DNA from: an uncultured Gammaproteobacteria bacterium
Lineage (GTDB): Bacteria > Pseudomonadota > Gammaproteobacteria > UBA6429 > Thiohalophilaceae
Length of the DNA stretch: 64,000 nucleotides
Assembly (NCBI GenBank): GCA_937967995.1
Contig: CALBTB010000011.1
Span: 1 to 64,000, forward strand
Reading direction: 5' to 3'
The stretch's first letter is position 1; each line of letters opens with the position of its first letter. The notes beneath the pieces were generated by a model that worked only from the letters and a program-made list of their open reading frames with translations, did not search any database and was not told where the DNA came from. Position numbers and translations under genes: made by a program. Positions 55,005-64,000 of this stretch are shown in pieces.

Positions 55005-55984
55005 ATCAGGACAGCTTTACAGAAAAATATCAGGCCAAGTGGCAGCAGTTCGAACAATGGCTGGATTCGCGTGACAGGAATATTCCCAAAGCACGACGAC
55101 CGGAATTTCATGACACGATTGATATACCGCATTTATATCGACAGCTTTGTCATCACCTGTCACTTGCGCAATCCAGAAACTACAGCGCGCACCTCATCGA
55201 TTATCTCAACCAGTTAACACTGCGTGGACACCAGTACCTGTACCAGTCGCGCGTCAACAGCATGAGTGGTTTTCTGGACTTTGTTTTTTATGAATTTCCA
55301 CAACTGATTCGACAACGCTGGCGTCTGTTCTGGATTTCGACCATCCTGTTTTACGGCCCGCTCATTGCCGTGGCTGCGGCGATTCAGCACTCGCCGGAAC
55401 TGGTTTACAGCATTCTGCCACCGGAACAGGTCAGCGAGTTTCGTTATATGTATGATCCGGAGGCGGAACACATTGGCCGAAATCGTGATTCGGGTGATGA
55501 TTTTTATATGTTTGGTTTTTACATCTATAACAACATCAGCGTCGGGTTTCGCACCTTTGCCGGTGGCATGCTGTTTGGCCTGGGAACGATTTTCTTTCTG
55601 GTATATAACGGGCTGGCAATCGGCGCGGTGGCCGGACACCTGATTGAGATCGGCTATTCAACCCCGTTCCTGTCCTTTGTTATCGGTCACGGCTCCTTTG
55701 AACTGACAGCGATCATCATTGCCGGTATGGCGGGACTCAACCTGGGGCGTGTGCTGATCAGTCCCGGCCAGTTAAGTCGAATCGAAGCCTTGAAACGTGC
55801 CAGTAAGATCAGCATGAAAATGATCTATGGTGTCATCCTGATGCTGGTGATCGCGGCATTCCTTGAGGCCTTCTGGTCATCAAAGGGCGCAATCAGTCCG
55901 GACACCAAATATACGGTTGGTGCCGTGTTGTGGTCGTTTATCGCTGTGTATTTCCTGTTTGCCGGGCGGCGTCGTGCAACTTGA
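55001..55984 (+). CDS. Stage II sporulation protein M-like (DUF95) membrane protein
   Basis: 327 residues. After a soluble N-terminal about 90 residues come multiple membrane helices with the family's conserved FYIYNNISVGFRTFAGGMLFGLGTIFFLVYNGLAIGAVAG and FVIGHGSFELTAIIIAGMAGLNLG. It is not a sporulation marker here; such proteins occur widely in MoxR operons. It overlaps RDD by 4 bp and ends 4 bp before the next start. Confidence 0.9.
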   Translation: MNQDSFTEKYQAKWQQFEQWLDSRDRNIPKARRPEFHDTIDIPHLYRQLCHHLSLAQSRNYSAHLIDYLNQLTLRGHQYLYQSRVNSMSGFLDFVFYEFPQLIRQRWRLFWISTILFYGPLIAVAAAIQHSPELVYSILPPEQVSEFRYMYDPEAEHIGRNRDSGDDFYMFGFYIYNNISVGFRTFAGGMLFGLGTIFFLVYNGLAIGAVAGHLIEIGYSTPFLSFVIGHGSFELTAIIIAGMAGLNLGRVLISPGQLSRIEALKRASKISMKMIYGVILMLVIAAFLEAFWSSKGAISPDTKYTVGAVLWSFIAVYFLFAGRRRAT

Positions 55985-55988
55985 GAAA

Positions 55989-57515
55989 ATGACAGCCCAG
56001 GTACGGCCGCGTCCTTCATGGGAAGCAGTGGATCTCGGTTTTATGATGATGCAACGCTGGTGGCGGCCGATCATCATTAGCTGGCTGGTGATTACCCTGC
56101 CGGTTTTTCTCATCATTAATTACTTTTACTACGATCGACCGCTGATGGCGGCGTTTCTGTTCTGGTGGTTATTGCCTGTCTTCGATCGCATTCCCATGCA
56201 CTTTTTAAGTCGTGCGCTGTTCGGTGAAGTGGTCAGTGTGCGTGCCTTATTGAAGAACTGGACCTCAGTATTTTTACCGCACATGATCAAAAGCCTGACG
56301 TTTTATCGGCTGGATTTCGCCCGTTCCTATAACCTGCCGGTCTGGCAACTGGAAAAACTCAAGGGACGCGCACGGGCTGAACGCTCACGTGTCCTGAAAA
56401 AATTACAGTATTCCTCCGCGGTCGGACTGGGTCTGATGTGCATGATGATGGAGGTCATTGTCTTCTTTGGTTTGTTTGGTCTCGTCATGATGTTCATGCC
56501 CGAATATTATGCCGGCCAGATGGCACTTAACCTGTTTGAAGGCGAAGATGTCTGGTGGGTGGGGCCGTTAATAAACCTGTTTGTATACCTCACCTTTATG
56601 ATTATCGAGCCATTTTATGTGGCTGGCGGGTTTTCACTCTATATTAATCGCCGCACCGAACTGGAAGGCTGGGATATCGAAATTGTGTTTCGACAACTGG
56701 CGCAGCGTTTGAGTCAGTTTTCAAAGGCCGCCTTGCTGCTCATTACACTGGCGCTGACAGCACAGGTTTCGTTCTGGTCATCTGAAGCGGTGGCAAAGGA
56801 GACGTCGCCGGTAAAGAAATCCGTGACCAGCGATGGCATTACGAATGAGCAGGCCAAAAATACCATTCAGGAGATCATGGACAGCGATGAGTTCAGTAAC
56901 AAGAAAAAGATAGCCGGCTGGTACCGCAAAAAGAAGGCAGAAGATGAGGAAGACGAAGATGACGATGAGTCATCCAGTAAAGACAGTGACTTCAGCCTGG
57001 CCGGTCTCGATCTGTTTGGTAACACATTGGCCCTGTCCGGCCAGATTTTATTGTGGATGCTGGTCGCGGCGCTGGTCGTAGCAGGGATTTATTTCTACAC
57101 GAAATGGCGACCGGTATCCGGCGCGGGTGGGCGGCGTGGTTCCGGCAAAGCCATGCCCAAATCATTATTTGGTATGGAAATTACCCCCGAGTCGTTACCG
57201 GACGATGTGGGTAAGGCCGCCATGGATTTATGGAACGCCGGCAAGATTATCGAAGCTTTAAGTCTGCTATATCGTGGCGCACTAACAACGCTGATGCATC
57301 GCGACGGCATTAACCTGAAAGGCAGCGCGACCGAAGGGGACTGTATACGTATTGTCTCGCAGCATGCACAAAAGATCACACAACCGACACGTGACTTTTT
57401 CAGAATGCTGACCCGCCAGTGGCAGTTTGCGGCTTATGCACATCGACTACCGAATGAACAGGTCATGGCCGATTTATGTAATGGCTGGCGACAACATTTC
57501 GGAGCCGGTTCATGA
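55989..57515 (+). CDS. DUF4129 domain membrane protein
   Basis: 508 residues from the ATG at 55989. Several N-terminal membrane segments (about 20-250) lead to a soluble acidic low-complexity stretch (about 315-340, EDEEDEDDDESSSKD), one more membrane segment, then the C-terminal DUF4129 domain (MDLWNAGKIIEALSLLYRGALTTLMHRDG and TRDFFRMLTRQWQFAAYAHR). DUF4129 is typically fused to or beside transglutaminase and MoxR genes. The next gene overlaps by 4 bp. Confidence 0.85.
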   Translation: MTAQVRPRPSWEAVDLGFMMMQRWWRPIIISWLVITLPVFLIINYFYYDRPLMAAFLFWWLLPVFDRIPMHFLSRALFGEVVSVRALLKNWTSVFLPHMIKSLTFYRLDFARSYNLPVWQLEKLKGRARAERSRVLKKLQYSSAVGLGLMCMMMEVIVFFGLFGLVMMFMPEYYAGQMALNLFEGEDVWWVGPLINLFVYLTFMIIEPFYVAGGFSLYINRRTELEGWDIEIVFRQLAQRLSQFSKAALLLITLALTAQVSFWSSEAVAKETSPVKKSVTSDGITNEQAKNTIQEIMDSDEFSNKKKIAGWYRKKKAEDEEDEDDDESSSKDSDFSLAGLDLFGNTLALSGQILLWMLVAALVVAGIYFYTKWRPVSGAGGRRGSGKAMPKSLFGMEITPESLPDDVGKAAMDLWNAGKIIEALSLLYRGALTTLMHRDGINLKGSATEGDCIRIVSQHAQKITQPTRDFFRMLTRQWQFAAYAHRLPNEQVMADLCNGWRQHFGAGS

Positions 57516-58663
57516 ATCGCAATACAATGATCATTGCCGTGCTGGTTATCAGTATTGCTTCACTGGTCGCGTACTGGTTTTTCGATACATTTGAGCACCG
57601 CGTCGAGGAAAAAGAAGTGGGTTTTCATGGCGAGGCACGGCGTAATAACTTTCTGGCGGCGGAACGTTTTCTGGAAAAGTTTGGTATGCAAATTCAAAGC
57701 CTGCCGACGATTCTCGATCTCAAGGACATGCCTGATACTAATGATGTATTGTTTATTCCGACCGGTCGTTATGACCTGGCACCGGAAAAAATTGACGAAC
57801 TGCTGGACTGGGTGCGTGCCGGCGGCCATCTGATTGTTCGGGCACGCCGACCGACTACCACAAAGGCACAGGGCAAGGATGAGTTACTGGATCGCTTGGG
57901 TGTCGAAGTAAATTACAGGAAAAAAAACCTGATCCTGGCCGGTTCGGATTACAAGGAAATCAAGGTTCATGTCAACGAACAGACAGAAGACAAACAGGTG
58001 ACGTTTAATGCCAATGTCTGGTTACTTGATAATGAAGTCAATACATTGTCCTGGCAGGTAACGGGTGAAGATGGCAGTCACCTGCTGGAGTATAATCTTG
58101 GTCAGGGCTGGGTAACCGTGCTGAGTGATATCGCATTTCTGCATAATAACCGTATCGATGAGTTCGACCACGCGAGTTTCCTGTATACGGTTGTGCATAT
58201 CGATAACTCAAAACGAAATTTATGGATCATTCGTCATGATGACATGCCATCACTGTGGAGCATCATGTGGCAGCGGGCTCCGCAAGCGATCATGATATTT
58301 GGCCTGTTCCTGGTGTTCTGGCTGTGGTATGTGACGCGCCGTTTTGGGCCACTGATTCAGCCCGAACGATTGCACAGGCGCAGTTTGCGTGAACATATAA
58401 CATCAAGCGGGTTTTACCAGTGGCGTAATAATAATCGTACCGAGCTTTTTCAGAGTGCCCGGCTGGCGTTACAGGAACAGATTGCCATGCTACGGCCATT
58501 GTGGGCCAAGCTCGACAATGACAACCTGGCCGGCAAGCTGGCCAGGACATCCGGGTTACCAAAAGAACGCATCCTGCAGGTATTGAAAACAAGTCAGGTT
58601 GAAAAGGAAAGCGATTTTGCACAATTGATCGAAACATTGAGTGTTATAAGGAAAAAATTATGA
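57512..58663 (+). CDS. DUF4350 membrane protein
   Basis: 383 residues. A single N-terminal membrane segment (about 5-24) is followed by a glutamine-amidotransferase-like soluble domain (LFIPTGRYDLAPEKIDELLDWVRAGGHLIVRARRP) typical of DUF4350, and a second segment near 260-280 (FGLFLVFWLWYVTRRFGPLI). It sits in the order usual for MoxR operons, with 4-bp overlaps on both sides. Confidence 0.85.
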   Translation: MNRNTMIIAVLVISIASLVAYWFFDTFEHRVEEKEVGFHGEARRNNFLAAERFLEKFGMQIQSLPTILDLKDMPDTNDVLFIPTGRYDLAPEKIDELLDWVRAGGHLIVRARRPTTTKAQGKDELLDRLGVEVNYRKKNLILAGSDYKEIKVHVNEQTEDKQVTFNANVWLLDNEVNTLSWQVTGEDGSHLLEYNLGQGWVTVLSDIAFLHNNRIDEFDHASFLYTVVHIDNSKRNLWIIRHDDMPSLWSIMWQRAPQAIMIFGLFLVFWLWYVTRRFGPLIQPERLHRRSLREHITSSGFYQWRNNNRTELFQSARLALQEQIAMLRPLWAKLDNDNLAGKLARTSGLPKERILQVLKTSQVEKESDFAQLIETLSVIRKKL

Positions 58664-59646
58664 CAATGACGACACAAGTAAGCGCTGAACATATTCGGGC
58701 CGCCAGCGACACCGTCAAAAAGATACGCGATGAAATCGCCAAGGTTGTGGTCGGACAAGATAGGGTGGTCGACCAGGTGATCATTGCCTTACTCGCATCA
58801 GGTCACGTATTAATAGAGGGTGTACCGGGACTCGGTAAAACCTTGCTCGTTCGTGCACTGGCCAGAACCTTTGACGGAAATTTTGCACGTATCCAGTTTA
58901 CGCCCGACCTGATGCCGAGTGATGTCACCGGCCATGCCATGTATGACATGAAAACGGAGTCGTTCAAAATCCGGCGTGGTCCGGTGTTTACCAACCTGTT
59001 GCTGGCTGACGAAATAAACCGCGCACCTGCCAAGACCCAGGCAGCCTTGCTGGAAGTGATGCAGGAACAACAGGTTTCGATTGAAGGCAAACCCATCAAA
59101 CTGGATCCCCCGTTCATGACACTTGCCACCCAGAACCCGATTGAACAGGAAGGCACGTACCCGTTGCCGGAAGCACAACTGGATCGTTTCCTGTTAAAAA
59201 TTATGATCGATTATCCGGATCAGCAGGAAGAATGCAGGCTGGTTCACAGTGTCACCAATAACCAGGTTGGTGATTCCATCAATGTCGATGCAATTAATTC
59301 CATCGTCAATGCCGAACACATCGTTAAGTTGCAAAATGTCACAGCGCAACTGACGGTCGATACACGTGTCAGTGAATACGCCGTGAGTATCGTTCGGCAA
59401 ACCCGGGACTGGCCGGGAATTACCATCGGTGCCGGACCACGCGGAGGTATCGCATTAATTCGTGCCGGGCGTGCCGCAGCGATTCTTAATGGCCATGATT
59501 TTGTCACACCGGATGATATCAAGGACATTGCCGTGGCCGGTTTACGGCATCGCATCGTGCTGTCACCGGAAATGGAAATCGAAGGCCAGACACCGGACAC
59601 GATTTTGCAAAACCTGTTAGAGAGCGTGCCTGCGCCGCGGCTATGA
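58660..59646 (+). CDS. moxR: MoxR-type AAA+ ATPase
   Basis: 328 residues. Walker A is GVPGLGKTLLVRALA, Walker B is LLLADEINRAPAKTQAALLEVMQE, and TQNPIEQEGTYPLPEAQLDRF covers the sensor region. MoxR ATPases act as chaperones for protein complexes, usually with a VWA-domain partner; here the DUF58 protein downstream is the expected partner. It overlaps both neighbours by 4 bp. Confidence 0.95.
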   Translation: MTMTTQVSAEHIRAASDTVKKIRDEIAKVVVGQDRVVDQVIIALLASGHVLIEGVPGLGKTLLVRALARTFDGNFARIQFTPDLMPSDVTGHAMYDMKTESFKIRRGPVFTNLLLADEINRAPAKTQAALLEVMQEQQVSIEGKPIKLDPPFMTLATQNPIEQEGTYPLPEAQLDRFLLKIMIDYPDQQEECRLVHSVTNNQVGDSINVDAINSIVNAEHIVKLQNVTAQLTVDTRVSEYAVSIVRQTRDWPGITIGAGPRGGIALIRAGRAAAILNGHDFVTPDDIKDIAVAGLRHRIVLSPEMEIEGQTPDTILQNLLESVPAPRL

Positions 59647-60947
59647 TTCCGACCGTTCGTACACTGTGGCTGATTTTTGGCGCCTTTGTGCTGGCCGTAG
59701 TCGTCAGTGTTTACCCGGCGCTGGCGCTGGACTGGAAGGCAATCGGCGGCATTGCGGCCGGATTTGCTTTTTTTGATGCGCTGAATGTCTTTAACAAACG
59801 GCATTTACAGGTTGAACGCAAGGTGATGCATGCCCTGTCGCTGGGTACCTGGTCGGATGTCGAACTGACTATCCATAATCATTATCAGTATCCACTTAAA
59901 CTGGAAATTTTCGATCATCATCCCGAAGAAGTGATTCAGAAGGGCCTGCCAATCAAGGTCAAAATTCCCGCCCAGAACTGGGTCAAGGTACACTATCAGG
60001 TCAAACCGGTGCAACGCGGCCCGGCCCGGTTCCCGGCAGTACAGATTCGGTTCTTTTCTTTTCTGGGTTTCTGGAAAAAGAATTTATTACTACCGGTAGA
60101 ATCGGAAATTAAAAACTATCCGAATTTTTCCAGCGTCATGAAGTATTCTCTGCTGGCGACTGATCAGCGTTTAAACCAGATGGGTATTCTGAAAAAGCGC
60201 CGCCGCGGTGAGGGGCTGGACTTTCATCAGCTTCGCGAATACCGGGACGGGGATTCTTTGCGACAGATCGACTGGAAGGCCACGGCCCGTACCCGTAAAC
60301 TCATTTCACGCGATTACCAGGAAGAACGAGACCAGCAAATCGTGTTCATGGTGGATTGTGGGCGGCGTATGCTGGCACATGATGATGAGTTGAGTCATTT
60401 CGACCATACGCTCAACGCGATTTTATTATTGTCACACGTGGCGTTGCGGCAGGGTGATGCCGTCGGTTTGCTGACCTTCAGCGGGCACGATCGCTGGTTG
60501 CCGCCAAAAAAATCCATCAACAGTGTTAACGCGATTTTAAACTCGGTTTATGATCTGCAACCCAGCCTGATGTCGCCGGATTATACCCAGGCAGCGACGC
60601 GTTTGATGAACAAACAGAAGCGCCGTGCACTGGTTGTGATGATTACCAACCTGCGCGATGAAGATGAAAGCGAACTGATGCCTGCGTTGCATATAATGCG
60701 CAGACGACACCTGGTGTTACTGGCCAGTCTGCAGGAGAGCAGCATCAACCAGATGATTGAACAGGAAGTACGGGGCTTTCATTCAGCCCTGGACTATGCG
60801 TCCGCACAGCATTACCTGAACTACCGCCGCGAGGCACACCAGAAAATCGAGCAGCAGGGGATTCTGGCTTTTGATGTGGAGCCGGAGCGATTGCCGGTCA
60901 ATATCGTCAACCGTTATCTGGATATCAAGTTAAGTGGTCAATTGTAG
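59643..60947 (+). CDS. DUF58 (VWA-like) protein
   Basis: 434 residues. Two N-terminal membrane segments are followed by the DUF58 hallmark RRGEGLDFHQLREYRDGDSLRQIDWKATART and a VWA-like domain starting IVFMVDCGRRM. The VWA metal-binding site DxSxS is changed to DCGRR. It is the last gene of the operon, overlapping moxR by 4 bp. Confidence 0.92.
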   Translation: MIPTVRTLWLIFGAFVLAVVVSVYPALALDWKAIGGIAAGFAFFDALNVFNKRHLQVERKVMHALSLGTWSDVELTIHNHYQYPLKLEIFDHHPEEVIQKGLPIKVKIPAQNWVKVHYQVKPVQRGPARFPAVQIRFFSFLGFWKKNLLLPVESEIKNYPNFSSVMKYSLLATDQRLNQMGILKKRRRGEGLDFHQLREYRDGDSLRQIDWKATARTRKLISRDYQEERDQQIVFMVDCGRRMLAHDDELSHFDHTLNAILLLSHVALRQGDAVGLLTFSGHDRWLPPKKSINSVNAILNSVYDLQPSLMSPDYTQAATRLMNKQKRRALVVMITNLRDEDESELMPALHIMRRRHLVLLASLQESSINQMIEQEVRGFHSALDYASAQHYLNYRREAHQKIEQQGILAFDVEPERLPVNIVNRYLDIKLSGQL

Positions 60948-60972
60948 GGCGGTAAATTGCTAAATCCATCAC

Positions 60973-61001
60973 ACGATTGTGGAGAAGCCTGCCACGATCG
61001 T
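60973..61001 (+). other. Hairpin after the DUF58 gene
   Basis: ACGATTGTGG (60973-60982) and CCACGATCGT (60992-61001) form a 10-bp stem with one G-U pair and a 9-nt loop, about 25 bp past the stop of the MoxR operon. No T run follows, so it may be a Rho-dependent end or an mRNA stabiliser. Confidence 0.45.
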
Positions 61002-61069
61002 ATAACCTTATATATAACCGCTGCGGGCAGCCGTTATACTTGTTTTGGCTATGAAATTTGGGGATATAA

Positions 61070-62041
61070 ATGCGCGTTAAGAATCTGCTGATTTCCGTCG
61101 TGATGATTGGACTGGTCGGTTACGGCGGGCTGAAGTTTTACATGTACTACAAGGCGAAAGGTTTGATCACCGATGTTCTCGCCTGTGCCGGTATGCCCCA
61201 GGGTGCGACGAATTCTCTGCTGTTTGATTACAAGATGCTGTCTGTCTCGGTATTTGGGCAGGTTGGTATCAAGGACCTGTCATTTCATAACCCGGTGCTG
61301 GATGAAGATATCAGCATCGATGAAATACGCCTGGAGAAACTCGATTACGAAGGGGAACTCAAATCCTGCCCGGTGCCTGAGCGCCTGTTTATTGTGATAG
61401 ACGGGTTGCGGATGAATGTATCGTTGCTGGAGAAAATGGAGCGCATGGAAAAGCAGGTCCGGCAGAAACACAACATTAAAACGCAGGACAAACCGCAAAT
61501 AATACGCCGCCTTGGCTACCAGTCAGTATTCGATCGTCTGGACGATTACCGTGATCTGGGTTATGACCAGCTGGTGATGGACCTGGAATTTGACGTCAAG
61601 CTGGATTCGGCCAAAAAAGAGGCCACCATACGATTCAAGCAATCCATCGAGGATATGGGTGACACCGAGATGGAATTTGTTTTTGCCGGTATGGCGAAAA
61701 CCATCAGCACTGCCATACTGGGTGTTCAGGTTAAAGAGGCAAAAATAGTTTTCCGCGATGACTCCTATATGGATCGGTTAATCAAACTCTATGCAGAAGA
61801 AAACAATACGTCTATTGATGAATACCGCAAGCAACTGATCGTCAGGATTGATAAGGATATCGCTAGCAAAGATATCAAGCTGAGCAAGGAATCGATTGAA
61901 AACATCAAATCATTTATCCAGAAGCCGGATCGTATTATCCTGACGGCTTATCCATTCAGGCCGGTAGGTATCGAAAGTATCAAGCATTACAAACCCGGTG
62001 ATGTTCCGATGTTATTAAACCTGCAGGCGCATCTGGAATGA
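61070..62041 (+). CDS. Membrane-anchored protein of unknown function
   Basis: 323 residues. One N-terminal membrane segment (about 5-26) is followed by a long beta-rich extracytoplasmic part, with FQVGIKDLSFHNPVL-like strands (VGIKDLSFHN, DEIRLEKLDYEGEL, RLFIVIDGLRMNVSLLEKM). The look is that of AsmA- or DUF945-type proteins, but no family is claimed. A charged helical stretch lies near 135-155. It begins 122 bp after the MoxR operon and ends 1 bp before birA, so is probably cotranscribed with birA. Confidence 0.68.
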   Translation: MRVKNLLISVVMIGLVGYGGLKFYMYYKAKGLITDVLACAGMPQGATNSLLFDYKMLSVSVFGQVGIKDLSFHNPVLDEDISIDEIRLEKLDYEGELKSCPVPERLFIVIDGLRMNVSLLEKMERMEKQVRQKHNIKTQDKPQIIRRLGYQSVFDRLDDYRDLGYDQLVMDLEFDVKLDSAKKEATIRFKQSIEDMGDTEMEFVFAGMAKTISTAILGVQVKEAKIVFRDDSYMDRLIKLYAEENNTSIDEYRKQLIVRIDKDIASKDIKLSKESIENIKSFIQKPDRIILTAYPFRPVGIESIKHYKPGDVPMLLNLQAHLE

Positions 62042-62042
62042 T

Positions 62043-63011
62043 ATGCACCATGCTCTGCTAGCCACTCTCAACGATTGCGAATTTCATTCCGGCGAACATC
62101 TTGCCCAGCAGCTTGGCGTTACCCGGGCGGCGGTCTGGAAACATCTCAAGTCATTACGCGAAGATTTCGGTATCGAAGTTCACGCAGTCACGGGACGCGG
62201 TTACCGGCTGGTCAGGCCGGTGGAATTACTGGACAAATCGCTCATACAACGCAGTGTTCGCCAACAAGTTGAAGACATGCAGGTGGAAACCTTTTTGAAT
62301 ATTGATTCCACCAACCGCTATTTGCTGGAAACTATTAGCACTCACGTTTCGCCGCCCCGCGTGGTGCTGGCGGAACATCAAACGGCTGGCCGTGGACGAC
62401 GTGGTCGCGAGTGGATATCGCCTTTTGGCGGTAACCTGTACATGTCCCTGCTTTATCGTATCGAGCAGCCCGGCCAGGGACTGATGGGGTTAAGCCTGGC
62501 TGTTGCCGTTGCCATCGGACGTGTATTAAAGGAAAAGTTTCACACAGATGTGCAGTTAAAATGGCCCAACGATATTCTGGTCGAGGGCAAAAAACTGTGT
62601 GGTATTCTGCTTGAATTGCAGGGAGAGAATCCCGGGCCGGTCGATGTGGTTGTTGGTGTGGGACTGAATGTGAGTCTTTCCGATCAGGTTCGCAAGCAGA
62701 TCGATCAGCCCTGTGTCGCCCTGAGTGATTGCACAAATACGCCTGTGTCACGCAACCAACTGGCGGTAGACATTATCTGCGATATCTATAGTGCATTGCA
62801 GACCTTTGAAGAAAGCGGTCTTACTTCTTTCTTATCAGACTGGCAGTCATGGGATTGTTATAACGAGAAACCGGTGCGTTTGTATCTTGGTAACCGGATC
62901 ATTGAAGGGCAATGCAGAGGCATTGATGAGCAGGGTGCATTACTGGTCGAAGAACAGGGGCAGGTAAGGCGTTTTTATTCCGGTGAAATTTCGCTGAGGA
63001 CAGTTAATTGA
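62043..63011 (+). CDS. birA: Bifunctional biotin ligase and repressor
   Basis: 322 residues. The N-terminal winged helix (about 1-60; GEHLAQQLGVTRAAVWKHLKSLREDFGIEVHAVTGRGYRL) shows that it is the repressor-type BirA. The ligase core is EHQTAGRGRRGREWISPFGGNLYMSL (biotin and ATP loop), KWPNDILVEGKKLCGIL, and VVGVGLNVSL, then the C-terminal SH3-like domain. It makes biotinyl-AMP, loads biotin onto carboxylases and represses biotin genes. It overlaps coaX by 4 bp. Confidence 0.96.
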   Translation: MHHALLATLNDCEFHSGEHLAQQLGVTRAAVWKHLKSLREDFGIEVHAVTGRGYRLVRPVELLDKSLIQRSVRQQVEDMQVETFLNIDSTNRYLLETISTHVSPPRVVLAEHQTAGRGRRGREWISPFGGNLYMSLLYRIEQPGQGLMGLSLAVAVAIGRVLKEKFHTDVQLKWPNDILVEGKKLCGILLELQGENPGPVDVVVGVGLNVSLSDQVRKQIDQPCVALSDCTNTPVSRNQLAVDIICDIYSALQTFEESGLTSFLSDWQSWDCYNEKPVRLYLGNRIIEGQCRGIDEQGALLVEEQGQVRRFYSGEISLRTVN

Positions 63012-63754
63012 ATCGCTTGTTGTTCGATATCGGTAATACATCACTCAAATGGCGCTGGCAACGTGCAGATTTTGCCGATGAATCCGGCTGGTTTGATTAT
63101 CATGCCAAAGACCTATCCGGCCGGCTGGTCAGTGAAATGCGAAATGTTATTAAACCGGATGGAATCTGGGTCGCGAGTGTCGCGAAAAAAGACATAAATG
63201 CCAGGCTGGATCGGTTTTTATCGGATAAATGGCAGGCCCATGCCCACTATCTGGCATCCACTCAGCAGGCACTGGGTGTTACCAATTCCTATGACAAACC
63301 GGAAATGCTGGGTTGCGATCGGTGGGCCGCGATGCTTGCTGCCTATCACCGGCAACAGGCAGCGGTGCTGGTTGTCGATTGTGGAACGGCATTGACACTG
63401 GATGCGATTGATCATGATGGCCGACATCTCGGTGGTGCAATCTGTCCGGGGCTGCAAACAGGTCAACAGGCGTTGCTGCAATCTACGGCGTTACCGGATT
63501 CACATAACAATGAAGAACCAGCCCAGTCGCTGTTTACACACTCCACGCTGGAAGCCATTCAGGCCGGTTGTATTTATAGTGTTGTCGCGACAATCGAATA
63601 TGCCGTACAACAACTGTTTTCAAATGGACACAAGCCGGTTATTTATCTGACCGGTGGTGACGCACGCTTTATCAAACCCCGTCTGGCGATTGAAGTTGTG
63701 CATGTCCCGGCACTGGTGTTAGACGGGCTGGCCTTACTGGCCGATCAGGCTTAA
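63008..63754 (+). CDS. coaX: Type III pantothenate kinase
   Basis: 248 residues from a TTG that overlaps the birA stop. The motifs LLFDIGNTSLKWRW (ATP site), GCDRWAAMLAAYHR (pantothenate site, family GADR), and VVDCGTALTLDAID are diagnostic. It catalyses the first step of coenzyme A synthesis and, unlike type I, is not inhibited by CoA. The birA-coaX order is common in Gammaproteobacteria. The TTG start is unusual but no other start fits. Confidence 0.94.
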   Translation: MNRLLFDIGNTSLKWRWQRADFADESGWFDYHAKDLSGRLVSEMRNVIKPDGIWVASVAKKDINARLDRFLSDKWQAHAHYLASTQQALGVTNSYDKPEMLGCDRWAAMLAAYHRQQAAVLVVDCGTALTLDAIDHDGRHLGGAICPGLQTGQQALLQSTALPDSHNNEEPAQSLFTHSTLEAIQAGCIYSVVATIEYAVQQLFSNGHKPVIYLTGGDARFIKPRLAIEVVHVPALVLDGLALLADQA

Positions 63755-63763
63755 GATCCCGGC

Positions 63764-64000
63764 ATGAAGTGGCTGATTTATTCCCTGTTGTTGATCAATC
63801 TGGCATTTGGTTTGTGGCATTACCGTAGCCAGTCCGTGCAGTTTGTCGAAGAAGACAGTTCTGAGGAAAACCTGCGACTGGTGTTACTTGATGAGTATCT
63901 GACGCAACAGGAACAGGTCACAGAGACGGATACCGGAGTGGGCGCTGATAATGTGGCGCGCTGTTACACACTGGGGCCATTTAAATCAAAAACAGACGCG
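63764..64000 (+). CDS. SPOR-domain protein, 3' truncated by the window
   Basis: The ATG at 63764 opens a reading frame of 79 codons to the window end. A membrane segment (about 3-17, LIYSLLLINLAFGLW) is followed by an acidic linker and then CYTLGPFKSKTDA, the start of a SPOR domain, which binds denuded peptidoglycan. The gene continues outside. It lies 9 bp after coaX, where a SPOR protein is common. Confidence 0.82.
   Translation, partial: MKWLIYSLLLINLAFGLWHYRSQSVQFVEEDSSEENLRLVLLDEYLTQQEQVTETDTGVGADNVARCYTLGPFKSKTDA

Noticed and set aside
55214..55639. Minus-strand reading frame of 141 codons
   Set aside because: It is antisense to the SpoIIM-type gene, which has clear family motifs and operon context.
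59244..59804. Minus-strand reading frame of 186 codons
   Set aside because: It is antisense to moxR and DUF58 and rich in Arg/Ser/Pro typical of non-coding frames.

Overview
The window looks like a chromosomal stretch of a free-living gammaproteobacterium. The signs are an rRNA operon with tRNA-Ile(GAU) and tRNA-Ala(UGC) in the spacer, a Pil-Chp type chemosensory operon next to a Crp/Vfr relative, FadL-type porin, DsrE2-type sulfur protein, and a birA-coaX-SPOR gene string. Genus cannot be read from the sequence; sulfur-related genes (cysC, TSUP permease, DsrE2) and many sensory genes fit an aquatic or sediment, possibly sulfur-oxidising, organism. No phage, insertion sequence or CRISPR array was seen.

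Layout. 1-4105: end of 16S, spacer with two tRNAs, 23S, 5S and a strong terminator. 4106-7970: AT-rich segment with a TPR glycosyltransferase-like gene and a methyltransferase, then a control region with palindromes. 7971-10074: two adjacent cupredoxin genes that look like complementary halves of one multicopper oxidase. 10124-15364 (minus): lipoproteins, a sulfotransferase, a chromate transporter and APS kinase. 15719-30339: a surface-sensing block with HDOD and PilZ-like proteins, a MglA-like GTPase with two roadblock proteins, a pilG/H/I/J/chpA-like operon ending in a PhnD-like binding protein, and a Crp/Vfr-like regulator. 30524-34197 (minus): selD, TSUP permease, thioredoxin-fold protein and beta-propeller operon. 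34437-40685: a TupA-like/PAS/GGDEF/EAL fusion, a periplasmic protein and a chemoreceptor. 40873-44686: small genes, glutathione peroxidase, DsrE2, FadL and a Crp/Fnr regulator.

44672-53436 (minus) is a ten-gene operon led by a CarH/LitR-type B12 photoreceptor repressor. It encodes two CFA-synthase-like methyltransferases, a desaturase, a flavin oxidase, lipocalin and several DUF proteins, so it probably remodels membrane lipids in light. A three-part TGTACA/TATACA operator-like site lies 8 bp upstream of the first gene. 53702-60947: a DUF805 protein followed by an RDD-SpoIIM-DUF4129-DUF4350-MoxR-DUF58 operon with repeated 4-nt overlaps. 61070-64000: a membrane-anchored unknown, birA, coaX and the start of a SPOR protein.

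The most unusual items are the split multicopper oxidase pair, where only one partner has a Tat signal; the tungstate/molybdate-type binding domain fused to c-di-GMP enzymes; the GTPase/roadblock module beside the Chp operon, with a Crp-like regulator whose cAMP pocket is altered; and the light-type lipid operon with its candidate operator.
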